From Mermis nigrescens (taxonomy: Eukaryota > Nematoda > Enoplea > Mermithida > Mermithidae), in contig JAVLUZ010000261.1 of NCBI GenBank assembly GCA_036768485.1, positions 558,001 to 622,000 on the forward strand: a stretch of DNA of 64,000 nt, written 5' to 3'. Positions 53,636 through 64,000 of the stretch are shown one piece after another. The notes beneath the pieces were generated by a model. That model did not search any database and was not told the origin of the DNA. It saw only the letters and a program-made list of their open reading frames with translations. The translations under genes were made by a program, and so were the position numbers. The first letter of the stretch is position 1, and each line of letters starts with the position of its first letter.

Positions 53636-54212
53636 CTTGTCCCGCCTAACTATCCCCAGTGTTTTTCAGTCATAACTTCCTTAATAATAATTCAAACTTG
53701 ATGAAAATTTACCAGATTACAACTCGTCCAATAAAATTGTGAACCTCTGAATTTCATTGAAATTAGTCAATTACAAGGTTTACAACAATACTTTTTGTGA
53801 TTGGTACTTTCTGATCAGTTTATTTGTTACTTTGAATTTTTTAAATACGTAACTTTTCTGAATTTTGTTAATCTAATTTTTTTAACTTTTCTAAGTAATT
53901 GTCGTGCCTTTATTGGTCATAAATTACCACAGGCACAACAATTACCTAGAAAAGTAAAAAATAAATAGATCTAACAAAATTCAAAAAAGTTACGTTTTCA
54001 AAAAATTCAAATTAACAAATAAATTGATTAGAAAGTACCAATCACAAAAAGTGTTGTTGTAAACCTTGTAATTTACCAATTATAATGAAATTCAGAGGAT
54101 CACAGTTTTATTGGACGAGTTGTAAACTGGTAAGTTTTCATCAAGTTTGGACCATTATTAAGGAAGTTAAGACTAAAAAACACTGGGGATAGTTGGGTGG
54201 GACACCCTGTAT
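53636..54212. mobile_element. Foldback MITE, about 575 bp
   Basis: Arms of about 260 bp around a centre near 53925; left end TGTCCCGCCTAACTATCCCC, right end GGGGATAGTTGGGTGGGACA then CCCTGTATA. TACAGGGTGTCCCA-type ends are common in TA-targeting elements. Situated just after the PLPPR-like gene. Confidence 0.85.
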
Positions 54213-54593
54213 ATTCGGTTCAAATCTGAACATTGTGTGTATATGATGTTCGATTCTCTCCGCAATTTATTTCACATTATCTGTGTTCCGTTTGTTTCAA
54301 AAGCTAAACAAAACAAATTGGAGTGGCCAATGGGCTTGCCTGTTGCAAGGTTACGTCTTTTAAATTGAAATTAAGCATTTAGCTTAATATTTTATCTGAA
54401 ACATTTTTGAAGATTCTTCTAACCTATGTACTACTTATTTTTTCTTCATTTTTGCTTGATGTTATATTTTCAGAGGACCACAGAGTCAAAGTCATACATG
54501 GGCAGCAAATTCTATTGGGTAGATTAGGACCAAATTGCCCAAAATAGCACTAAAAAAGTAATTCTGGGGCTTTTAGATTCTGGGGAACCAGAC

Positions 54594-54957
54594 CATAAAT
54601 GCACAGCATGGGAATTCTGAGGGGGGGTAGAAATTTTAAAGTGCCCTTTTTTGGGGCAAAACATGATAGGTACGCGCAAAACGTCGTTTTCAGTGTTTCT
54701 GACGATACTAATAATCGAATAAATTGAACCTAATATGATCTAGCATGAGTATAAGGCGCAAAATATAAATTTGACACTTTTGAGCAAATAGGTAACTAAT
54801 AACGCTTTAAAAAAGCACTTTTTATACAAATTTTTAGCAAATTTTTGGAAACTTTCGAAAAATCGCGAATTCTGGAAGGGGTGAAAAGTTTTCTGGGGAG
54901 AGTAAAAACCCCCGTTCCCCAGATCTTGTATAGTCCATACCCCCTCGTCCATGTGTG
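54594..54957 (+). repeat. Interspersed repeat family B, copy 7
   Basis: CATAAATGCACAGCATGGG to CTCGTCCATGTGTGG; core TTTCTGACGATACTA. Downstream of the PLPPR-like gene. Confidence 0.72.
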
Positions 54958-55129
54958 GTCAGAGGCAATCATTCGAATAACATTATTTCCATATTGGCGG
55001 GCTTAATTTAAAAAAATAGAATTTCTAGCGAATTCTAGAAATTTTTGTAAACATGTATGTACAGCTATGTAGGACATATAAAGAAGCAGCTTCATGATCT
55101 ATAATATTGTCATTTTCTCTGATGCTTTA

Positions 55130-55298
55130 GTCTGTCTCACACAAGTTTGGGCATATCGTTTTAAAGACTATCCCCGAATAATTATAAGCTGGCAGGTTGT
55201 GATTATAGCACTGATCTGATACATAATTATGGTAATCTGTTAGCTTTCTGTCAATAAAAGTTCTAGAAATTTATGCCCAAAAATATGTGAAACAGACT
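55130..55298. mobile_element. Short MITE with AGTCTGTCTCAC ends
   Basis: Begins TAGTCTGTCTCACACAAG and ends ATGTGAAACAGACTGTA, with subterminal TTTGGGCATA / TATGCCCAAA inversion. Confidence 0.6.
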
Positions 55299-56344
55299 GT
55301 AGGTACCTACCATATTCTCCTTAGCACGCCTGATAATTTAACGTAAGGTATTGCATATAAGTATTCACGAGACAAAGATTTTGAGGTACACACCAAATTT
55401 TCGAAGCAATTTTTGATCAATACACAAGACATTTATGTAGGTATGTGCCAGAAAATATAGCACGTATTTTTTAAAGAAATTAAAGGAAATTTCTGCACTT
55501 TGTGCTGATTTCTCTATTTAAGCCTCCGTTTACCATCATGTTTTTGCAGTCGAAGTGCACCATCATGGCATAAACTCCTAGTGCATATTAAGCTATGCCT
55601 TCTTAACATTCTCTGACAGCTATTACTTCCATTTAGTGCAATTTTTTATGCTCTTTCTGAATATGTATGTTATTTTCTGTGAAAATTATTTTTAAAAGAG
55701 GTATAATTAAAAAACTATAACAATGCATAAGAATAGGCACCTGTTGGACATTATGCAAAAACAAGAAAAAGTATATTTCTGTTGTGCTAAACACATCCGG
55801 GGGATGCATTTAGAGAGTTGGAAAGAAATAAACCACTAAATTCTCTTATTAGAACCTTAATTTCCCATCTTGAGTTTTTGTGATATCACTGTAAACAGGC
55901 CAAAAAATGCCTATTTCTTACTACTCTATAACTCCTCTTCGAGTTAAACCATTAAAAACGATGTAACTGAAGCCAAAACGAGGCTAGACAAAGTTTTGGA
56001 CACATGGATAAGGTAGAACAGAAAAAAATGCCACGAAAGTGATTCATTATGCCTCCGGCATAGGACACGGTAAACGGAGGGTTAAGCTCCAAACATGCGA
56101 TTTATATGCCAACTATAGCAGGGGCCACTATTCATTACTCACTTGCATTTTTCTGTCTTTACACTCGTAAAATAAGAACAGAATCTGGAAAATTAAGGCT
56201 TAAATCAATAAGTACTCTCAGGTTTGTATGTACACAATTTGCTTCTGGTCGTTCATTGCAGTGTAGTTTTCTTCATACAAGTGCTAAAGCAAATGAAGAT
56301 TTTTAACCTTTGTAATTAACATTCATTTTTGCAGCCTGTGTGTC

Positions 56345-56571
56345 TATAGTCCGTTTCATTAAGCTTTGATTTGTGAAAAAGTTTAAAGTGCCTGCAAAAG
56401 TAATTTAAACTAGCAGCGCAGGTGTGATATTCGACAGTATATAGACTTATGGTGAGATGCTTGCTATTGCCAAACCGCATTATTGCATCAAAAATTTAAA
56501 CCACTTTTGTAGCCTGATTAATGCGGATTAAATTCAAAAGAAAACCACAAAGTTAAATGAGACAGACTATA
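56345..56571. mobile_element. TATAGTCYGTTTCA-ended MITE, 227 bp
   Basis: Begins TATAGTCCGTTTCATTAAG and ends TTAAATGAGACAGACTATA. A related sequence lies at 49270-49445. Confidence 0.75.
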
Positions 56572-57623
56572 AGCACAGTCCAATTTTCCAAATTCGTGCG
56601 TATGTGTGTGTGTGCCGCAAGCTAAGTACACTTTTTATTTAACGTACAGATATAGGTACCTACTGCATAAAAAAATTTTACAAATAAAAGATGGCAGCGT
56701 CCCATACGCGTAGATAACGTAAATAAAAAAATGGTATAATCAACGAGATCTCTGCAAATAAAACATGACAAATACGTAAGGACATGTATTTGCAACACAT
56801 ACATAAGTATGACAAATGGAACCAAATCAGTCAATCGTCATAATGATTATTTGTCGTAACATGTGGAATGTTAGTGTTTCAGCGCACAAAATTTTTTCTA
56901 AACTTTTTCGGGTTTAAAGCGCTGGATAAACTTCATAAATAGCATTTTTTGATTTTGTGACAACGCTTCATTGAAATACTATATAAACTCACATATTGAC
57001 ACTTGCAGTAAAAAACAATTCAAGCATAAAATCGCAAACAAAGCGTCAAAATGCACGAATAAGTACTAACTCTTTTAAAAAATTCGACATTCCGTGCGGG
57101 GTTAGCCAGCACCAGACAAATAGGAAATTTTATCGGGAAAATGAGGAAAAATGAAGGCAAAAAATGGATGAAAATAAAAATTTTTTGCTAAATTCTGAGG
57201 TTATAACCACGTATGGGTGTGCAATGGGGTTTAGACCTCCCTCTTAATCTGGCAAACCGCTGAAAATTGAATTATTATCACCTTTTTTCACGATTTAGCC
57301 CTATCGAAAGCCAAAATTTGGTTGCTGCAACGCCACTAATCGCGGAAACGCGTACCTATGATGTTCATATTTTATGATCTGATAAGGTAGCTAAAAGAGC
57401 ATCAAAGAAAAATTTAATCGACAAAAATTCATTTTCGCATTTTTCATTGGTGTTTCTTTTTCATTTTTAAACACTTTTTATGCGCAACCACCAATTTTAT
57501 CGAAAATCATTTCGTTTCAATTTTCGCGTATTCCAAAAAATAAAATTTAATACAATTATCGATTTTTTGTGCAATGTAAATATACAAGTATAGCAAAAAT
57601 GTCAACCGAAGAGCTATTACGAG

Positions 57624-57863
57624 CACACCTGGGCGTGGGGGATTTGGGGTATGCACCCCCCAGAAATCAAAATAACCCCCCCAGAATTCAATTAAAATTT
57701 TTTAGTTTTTTCGCAACTTTTTGATGCCAATGGATAGTGCTTGATGAGAAACGTCGAAAAATGGTGTTTTTATCGCCATACCACCATTTTCAAGACCATT
57801 TTTTTCACCTTCAAAAAATCTTCCACCCCCCCCCCCACAGGATTTTCTTGTTGCCCACGTATG
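57624..57863 (-). mobile_element. hAT-type MITE family A, copy 11
   Basis: CACACCTGGGCGTGGGGG to GCCCACGTATG with a perfect duplication attacgag at 57616-57623 and 57864-57871. It lies about 180 bp beyond the stop codon of the GM2A-like gene. Confidence 0.93.
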
Positions 57864-58046
57864 ATTACGAGCGGAGCGACAAAAGAGATATTGTTAGGGT
57901 GCTGCATCCCCCGGAATGCATCCAGTCTATCGATACCACCAAATGGTCACTCCGTCGAAATAATCGTACAATATTGTGTTCAGTCCAATACTCCATGTCA
58001 AGTTCAAATGTTCCTTTTTTGACCAGTTTCTTCGCCGTAATATAGT

Positions 58047-58136
58047 CTATGACTTAAGCCTGAACATTATAGTGAAGCAAGCCACCTCTTTATCCGTTTC
58101 CGGATGTCGCACGACCACGTGGGCTTTGTAGTGACC
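58047..58136 (-). CDS. GM2A-like terminal exon
   Basis: Acceptor tttattgcag, phase 0. Encodes GHYKAHVVVRHPETDKEVAC, then FTIMFRLKS and stop TAG, the family's last two strands and last cysteine. Confidence 0.82.
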   Translation of the reverse strand, partial: GHYKAHVVVRHPETDKEVACFTIMFRLKS

Positions 58137-59370
58137 CTGCAATAAATGACCACTAAATTAAAGAAAAATTAGATGAATTAGTTCACTTTCAAGGGTAAAC
58201 ATTGATCAACAAACGTCTATCAGAATAAATTGTTTCCAACAACACAGTGGCAAATAGCGTATCAGGCATTGCCACTTTTATTCATTTATGTAATAGAAAG
58301 TCATCAATACGACAAAAATGAAAAGAAATGGAAAGGAAGAATAGCAAAAATAAAGGAACAGATTCAATAAAAAATATTACTAAAATGAAATAAAAAGAAA
58401 AGTAATATAATAGAAAAAAGAAAAACGCAAAAGGGAAGGGTACAGTAAAGCACATTTACAAATAATTCAAAAGAGCAATCAAAGCTACATTATTCGACTT
58501 GATTGTAAACAATGGAAATCTAAAAAATGAAAAATTATTCTTTTTCTTTAAAAACGCGAAATTAAATGAAAACTCACCGTCAATATAAACGAAAATTCGT
58601 CGTCTTCGGGATAAGGGATAAAAAATTGTTGCTCCACGTTGTAATGGCGGCTCATTATTGGACAACTGAACAATCTTTGAGTTAATACGCACGAATCGAT
58701 CTGCCTGTATCGGCTTAAAATAATAAAAATTTGCCTAGTCAAGTACATTGGACAGCAAACAATTTTTATTATGGATTTTTCGCACTTTACAAAAAAGGTA
58801 ATTTGCTGGAAAAGAATAAATCGACCAAAATTCATAGCTAAGAAAATCTCAAGTCATTTTTGATTCACAAAAGTTGTTTTCATGGATTAAAGCGGATATT
58901 TTGTTACTCAGAGGGTCTTCAAGTCATAAATAAGTACCTTCCAGATCTACTTCGTCCATTCAAAATTTTCACTTACCCTATCTCAAAAATATAAGCGGAA
59001 TCTGGCGTATCTCGTACTATTGAAAATGTTCGTGTAAACTGCTCTTGCCATACATGTAACTGAGGCGATAGGGATCCCCCACCCAAAGTCGGACGTCCCC
59101 CCATGCCCCGCAAAGCCAGAAAATTTTTGACCATTCCCCCATTTTTAGAAAAAATAAAATATTTTTGGCCGTTTTTAGGCGTTTCTTGGCCGTTTTTGGC
59201 CAAAAAATTGGAGGTCATTCACCCCCCCCTAAAAGTGGCCGGCACCCCCTCCCCTAATTTCGAGCCGTTAAATGTATGACTCTTGCTGTCTTGATGCAGC
59301 TCGCTGACCATTATTGTCATCTTCATAATAACAATAACAATAGCAACAACAACAACAACAATAATAACAA

Positions 59371-59402
<32 letters not shown>

Positions 59403-60372
59403 GCAATAATAATAATAGCAGTAACAATAATAATAATAAATAACAACAAAAATAATAATTGGGAATTCTAGCCGATGTACTAGCAAAACTATGCATGTAT
59501 AAATAGGTAAGTACATAATATACACATTACATTGCGAACATACATATCTTTCGTTTGATTTTCTTATTGCTTCATACTTTTAATGAAAATTAAGAACATT
59601 TTATTGCCAGCTCAATTAGAATAGGACATGTTCAAGATAAATTTCATACGCATAAATAAAAAGAGTAAAAATTAAGTAATATATAAGTATGACTGCGATA
59701 TTTATGAAAGAGAAGGATATTTCAGAGAAAGACCTCATAAAACATAAGATTATACCACATCAGCAAAATATTGCATTGCTGTTTAATTTTTTAGATTGAT
59801 GCTAGATGTAAACTGTTCCAGATATATTGAGAAACATAGATGGAGGAATATTCATTAAATGGAAGATCAATAGACATTCAAGAAATACTGCTGCTAAAAT
59901 TTAACTTTTTTTCAAGAAATTGTCACTTTCAATTATTGGCTCGATTAACTACATAACTCACTTAATGCTATTTGCTCCTTCATAATGATTTTGATCATGC
60001 CACGATTTATTCATTTAGTTTCGTCTCGTCTTTATAAATTTGTTGAAGGAAGTTTTTACGTTGCTTTGCTATTAAATATTTTTTTATAATTTATTCTTAA
60101 AAATTTTTATGCCGATTTTCTTCCGCTTCTTCCTTACCAAGATCCAAATTGCCGTAAGCACGGCAATTTCCGCCATGTTTTCGTCACGGGATTGTGTCGC
60201 TTTAAAGTCAACGAAACGCTGAGTCTTTCGGGCAAATTGTGCGTAAAATTAGCGTTTAATTTTATATTCACAAAACCCGGTATTTGAATTGGATCGGGAG
60301 AAATGACCAGCGAATCGATGTAAATATTCCGGTGCCTTTTCTCAATTGAATGATTCGAAGCCGTTGATCTTG
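58047..60372 (-). CDS. GM2 ganglioside activator-like lipid-binding protein, three exons, N-terminal exon missing
   Basis: Minus-strand exons 60372-60138, 58713-58578 and 58136-58047 join in phase to about 153 residues ending in TAG. Exon 1 has the family hallmark SLVISPDPIQIPGFVNIKL, then SVSLTLKRH and WRKLPCLRQFGSC (human GM2A has SLTxxPDPI.xPGN and IKIPCxxxIGSC). Exon 2 adds a Cys-rich turn, DSCVLTQRLFSCPI. Exon 3 is GHYKAHVVVRHPETDKEVAC followed by FTIMFRLKS, matching the GxYxxxxxLxxxxGxxxxCIKI end. Five cysteines are visible and a sixth is expected in the missing first exon with the signal peptide. Family members are small secreted or lysosomal beta-cup proteins that lift glycolipids from membranes for hydrolases; the specific lipid cannot be told. 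An ATG lies at 60400 in the same frame, but it sits in a T-rich tract just before the acceptor gaatttttag and would give no signal peptide. Confidence 0.8.
58578..58713 (-). CDS. GM2A-like Cys-rich middle exon
   Basis: Acceptor ttttaag, donor gtgagt. In the joined frame it reads RYRQIDSCVLTQRLFSCPIM, then NVEQQFFIPYPEDDEFSFIL. Other frames of the same strand are also open, but only this one fits the phases on both sides and the expected cysteines. Confidence 0.72.
59049..59278 (-). mobile_element. hAT-type MITE with CATACATGTAAC ends, copy 2
   Basis: Begins CATACATGTAAC and ends TAAATGTATG, flanked by gctcttgc / actcttgc (7 of 8). The internal GGTGGGGGATC/GACGTCC tract matches copy 1 in reverse. 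Confidence 0.8.
59325..59460 (+). repeat. AAT/AAC trinucleotide microsatellite
   Basis: Interrupted (AATAAT)n and (CAACAA)n; the open frames over it are repeat artefacts. Confidence 0.9.
59461..60137. other. Intron of the GM2A-like gene
   Basis: AT-rich continuation of the 1.4 kb intron between exons 60138-60372 and 58578-58713; apart from the MITE and microsatellite listed separately, nothing is recognised. Confidence 0.6.
60138..60372 (-). CDS. GM2A-like exon carrying the SPDPI motif
   Basis: Acceptor gaatttttag, donor gtaagg. Contains DSLVISPDPIQIPG, an NFTH glycosylation sequon and KLPCLRQFGSC, whose last Cys is completed by the next exon. Confidence 0.8.
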
Positions 60373-61916
60373 CTAAAAATTCAAAAAATCGGGTTTTCAT
60401 TTCGAATTTAATCGATTATTATTTTCGACAATACACTTAAAGTTAGGCTGAATTGATAATATTTAGAAAATAAAAAAATTCGCAAAAGTGCCACCTAAAA
60501 TTTACGTTTACCTAAAAACGTTTCTATAAAATGATGTAATTTCTTCTTTATGCGCAAATGAACTGTAATTTGTGGTTCCGAAAATATCCAGAATTCTTTA
60601 AATACAACGGATCTCTGCAAACCCAACTTTTTCCAGAATACAAAACACAATTAAAGCGTAAATGATGAAAACTCACAGAGCTTAATCCAATTTAATATGC
60701 AAATTTCAATTCAATTCTAAATACAACATGCAAGACAGTAATGACTTTTATGACTAATTTGACAAAAATAGGTAGAATTTTCCGGTAGAGATTCGCTAAT
60801 CAACACACATTAAGTCAGCACCTTTTTCTATTTCGTAACTTGCCCCACAAAAGCGGGTTAACGTAAGTGTAAACCAAAAAGGCACTAAATGGCTGAAAAA
60901 CTTAATGAAATTTCACAACTTTGTTGCCCCATATTTGCTTAAACGCAGTCTTGGTTTATGATCAAAACATAGTGTAACTTTTGAGTCACCTTTATTTACT
61001 TATTTGGTTTCATCATTACTTTATTTTACGTCTGACATATATCAATACGTATGACATATTTCAATTTATGCAAATTTTCATTCTATCGGATAAGACATTT
61101 AGAGAATTAATTTGGTTTTATCAATGATGGTGATACTTTATGAATGTCGCGCCACGCTGCTTTGATTCACAAAAAATTCAAACTTTGTAAAAAATGTTGC
61201 AGCGTGATCTTTAGCTAAGAAATTGTCAAAGCGCGAAGAAAAGCCAATGCGATAATATTATAATTTATAGCGCGCTTGTTTCGCATTTATCGTAAATTTC
61301 CCAGCAATTTTGTTTGAGCCCTATGCATGCATATATAAAACTAATGATATCTAACAATATTTACTTTTGACCGCTGTTGAAGCTTTTAGGTAGGTGGCCG
61401 TCAACGGCTTTCTGTTTATATCACTAAACGAGTCTTATTTTAAGTTATGGATTACATGTTATGTTATAATTGAACTGTTAAGTGCGAATTTGGTCTTTTG
61501 TATGAAAGACATGGAACATTAATGTCGAAGAAGTATGAATCAATTTAGGAATGGAATTTTAGTGATTGAAGCATTTTAGTGAGTTCAGCCCAGTTTACAA
61601 ATCAGCAGATCACACCAGACTCGATTTTGGAATGAGAACAGCAAGCATTCAGGCAGGTCCACAACATGTTTGATGTGAGGGTCAATCGGAAAGCTTTATT
61701 GAGCAAAAGTTTTCTAAAAATTGGTATAAATATTACGTAATTATCTTAGCTAACAGTTTCTAGCCAAGTTAAAGCAGTTTTACAGGAAAAGTTTCGACTT
61801 TCATCCATTTTTGACCTTAATTTTTTCGTATTTCATTAAGAAAATTTTACATTTTCGCAATCACATGCGTATCTTATTGTCCCTAAAATTCATGGTGCCT
61901 ATCAAACAGATATACA
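60373..61916. other. Region upstream of the GM2A-like exons
   Basis: Should contain the signal-peptide exon and promoter on the minus strand. No exon could be identified; the sequence is AT-rich with no familiar repeat until 61917. Confidence 0.45.
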
Positions 61917-62684
61917 TACTAGCAAAGAAAAATGCTCCGATGGAACAAAAAAGATGAATATACTTGGAATTGTGGATTATTATGGATGTAAAAGGAGGGG
62001 ACTAGGAAAAATCTACCTAAAGTCGGAAAATCTGCTAAAAATCACACTTTCTCTAAGCAACGCAAAAAATCGATGTATATTCTGCGGCCAACAGATTAAA
62101 ATAAATATTCAACCATAACAATGATTGAAACAGCAGCACGTTAGCTATGCAGTAGCTATGGGAAATGATATTAAAGTAAACTAACAGTCTTCCAAGCCAA
62201 TTGAATGAAATAGCAAACATCAAAGACTAATTGAAGACATGGTTGGTTAAAAACAGTAGGAAACACGTAAGTTGACTTGAAACAGACTTAATGTAGATAC
62301 ACTAGCATGCCCGAAACGATTGTGTGCACTAATCAATCGGCTCCTGCTTTGCTTGCTATAATGCTCATAAAACAAAACAACTTTAAATACAATACCTCTT
62401 AGTTTTCTATCAATCAGGTGCCAGCAATTTAAAAAAGTAACCTTGATAGATTTCGTTTATACACTCTTATCTGAAACTTCGAACATTATTTAAAAAAGAC
62501 ACTTTTTTAGAGGCCGCAGAATATACATCGATTTTTTGTGTTGCTTAGAGAAAGTGTGATTTTTAGCAGATTTTCCGACTTTAGGTAGATTTTTTCTAGT
62601 CCCCTCCTTTTACATCCATAATAATCCACAATTCCAAGTATATTCATCTTTTTTGTTCCATCGGAGCATTTTTCTTTGCTAGTA
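61917..62684. mobile_element. Foldback element with TACTAGCAAAG ends, copy 2
   Basis: Same arms and centre as 35660-36435 with small indels. The sequence after it also matches, so the whole neighbourhood is duplicated, not only this element. Confidence 0.9.
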
Positions 62685-64000
62685 CACTACTTTTAATTAG
62701 CGTGATTTCAGTACATCAGTCAGTAAACACAATCAGTAACATGCCACAATAATGACAACAGTCCAAGAACGCGGAAAACAATATTGTTCTTAACATCAGC
62801 ATTATCCTTTTTAAACAAGACAACCTTATTGACACCATCCATTTTCAAATTAAAACTGCATTAAGTTATTTCTTCTTAATGTGCAGTTCACTTATAATCA
62901 AGCACAAAAATTTAACCAACGAATTCACATTGCAAATCCTCACTCAATCAATACACAAGCACAATGTGTTGTGACTTTTGAAATTGAAAACACCCAATTT
63001 TCAATTTTCAAATTGAAAATTGGATCAATTTTCAAATTGAAAATTGGGTCAATTTTCAAGTTGAAAATTGGGTGTTTGAATTTGCGATGAAGAAAATAAT
63101 CAAAAGATAGTCACTTGGTTTATTTAAGCCGAGTAATAAAATAACGACCGTCCACCAATTCCAAACTAAACGCAACTAATCTGATCACTATGAAAAAGTT
63201 TTGAAAAATGAGCTTGCTAAGCGAGAGTTGTAAACCTAGAGAAACTTAAAGTTAAAACCTACCATTAAATTATGAGAGAATTATAAAAGATTTTAAACTT
63301 CAAGAAAATGGAAAAGGCGGGATGTTGGTAAATTAGAAGGCAAAGATTTTCGGCAAAAATTCAAAAACTTCACGCAAATATCAAATGTAAGGAACACTAA
63401 CGCTTTGATTTGGTAGTAAAATAAATTTGTAGTATAGACTACATATTAACAACAAATGAATAGTGCAAACTTTACACAACTACTAGGTGTAGAGAATACT
63501 AACAGTTTACGGCTTATTAATGTACATGATTACAATAAAGCTGTATATCTTTGTCGACTTCTGTGCACAGTAGTGTGATTGCTGGTTCATTTTAAACCAC
63601 TTTTGCAGGCAATTTACATCAATTAATTGATAGCTCTCCATGTGCAAGATTTTGTGAAACATATTATAAACACGGCTAAGAAGGATTTAACTTTAATGCA
63701 ACCCATTTAAGACAAAATTACATCTCTTCAATGATCTAAGGACACTTGAACATAATTTTTAAATCACTTTAGATTACTTTTGAGGGTAAACAAACTCACT
63801 TAATTGATGTCTCACATATGAATCCTTGAAAATTTCTTGACTTCAGTTACAAAGTCTCTGCAAGTCTATCGAATTAGGGTTAACACGTAACGTAAACTTT
63901 ACACAAACACATAGCGTAAAGAATATTTTAGTCGGATTCGTAATTTTGATATTGCTCCGATATTTCTTCCAACATTTATGGAAAAATGAGTCTCCATAAT
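62685..64000 (+). repeat. Second copy of the module tract, running off the window
   Basis: 62685-62800 matches 36432-36545 and 63070-63503 matches 37175-37610 almost base for base; 63880-63945 again shows CGTAAACTTTACAC and GTCGGATTCGTAATTTTGAT. Same orientation as the first tract. Confidence 0.85.
62990..63072 (+). repeat. 24-bp palindromic tandem repeat
   Basis: Three to four units of TTTTCAAATTGAAAATTGG, each itself a palindrome. The homologous site at 37165-37185 has a single unit. Confidence 0.88.

Larger units (their letters stand above)
54960..57615. other. Intergenic sequence between convergent genes
   Basis: Contains two small MITEs (55130, 56345). The rest is AT-rich without coding signal. 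Confidence 0.55.

Noticed and set aside
58456..58692. Alternative frame RINSKIVQLSNNEPPLQRG over the GM2A-like middle exon
   Set aside because: Only the other frame matches the splice phases of both neighbouring exons and supplies the expected cysteines.
59219..59525. Ile/Tyr-rich frames resembling membrane helices
   Set aside because: Translation of an AAT/AAC microsatellite.

Overview
This is nuclear DNA of an invertebrate animal. Three spliced protein-coding genes can be rebuilt exon by exon, with GT-AG introns, short T-rich acceptors (tttttcag, ttttag) and consistent codon phases. They sit in AT-rich sequence packed with transposable elements. The T-rich acceptors, compact exons and repeat-swollen introns would suit a nematode or another ecdysozoan, but the phylum cannot be settled from this window.

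Host genes. (1) Plus strand, about 5.1-29.1 kb: a DEPDC7-like DEP-domain protein in at least eight exons. Its 10.7 kb intron (12272-22997) holds an intact hAT transposon, a dead LINE and several MITEs. (2) Plus strand, 47640-53320: a complete eight-exon gene (388 codons) for a six-span membrane protein of the phospholipid phosphatase (PAP2/LPP) family. Both catalytic histidines are replaced, so it resembles the PLPPR pseudoenzymes. (3) Minus strand, 60372-58047: three exons of a GM2-activator-like lipid-binding protein; the signal-peptide exon was not found. Genes 2 and 3 are convergent. They show no sign of acting together and there is no operon.

Mobile DNA. hAT-type elements dominate. One two-exon BED/hAT transposase (653 codons) appears intact at 13681-17732 inside a 5.5 kb element. 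Fifteen other insertions, autonomous-derived or MITE-like, still carry 8-bp target duplications (perfect or 7 of 8; one is 8-9 bp). They belong to several families with different ends (CATACGTGGGC/CACACCTGGGC, CATACATGTAAC, CATACATGGACAAA, CAGGGGCGGAT, CAGGC..ATCC.GG, TAGCGTTG, CATAGCCGTGC). Some are nested three deep. There are also two piggyBac-like MITEs at TTAA sites, TA-flanked mariner-type foldbacks, a Tigger/pogo-like remnant, a CR1/Jockey-like LINE fragment and long foldback elements.

The most unusual region is about 30.1-43.97 kb, which resumes at about 61.9 kb and runs off the right edge. It has no genes. It is built from diverged modules of roughly 180 bp carrying a near-palindromic TGTAAA-C-TTTACA box and a companion GTCAGATTCGTAATTCTGA box. 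Embedded in it are tRNA-like segments, cruciform-forming GGTAGCGC..GCGCTACC hairpins and foldback elements. Minisatellites (CGAGTTGTG, GGACCAG, about 60-bp and about 50-bp units) lie in or beside it. It could be an old satellite or the body of a large non-coding transposon; no coding capacity was found.
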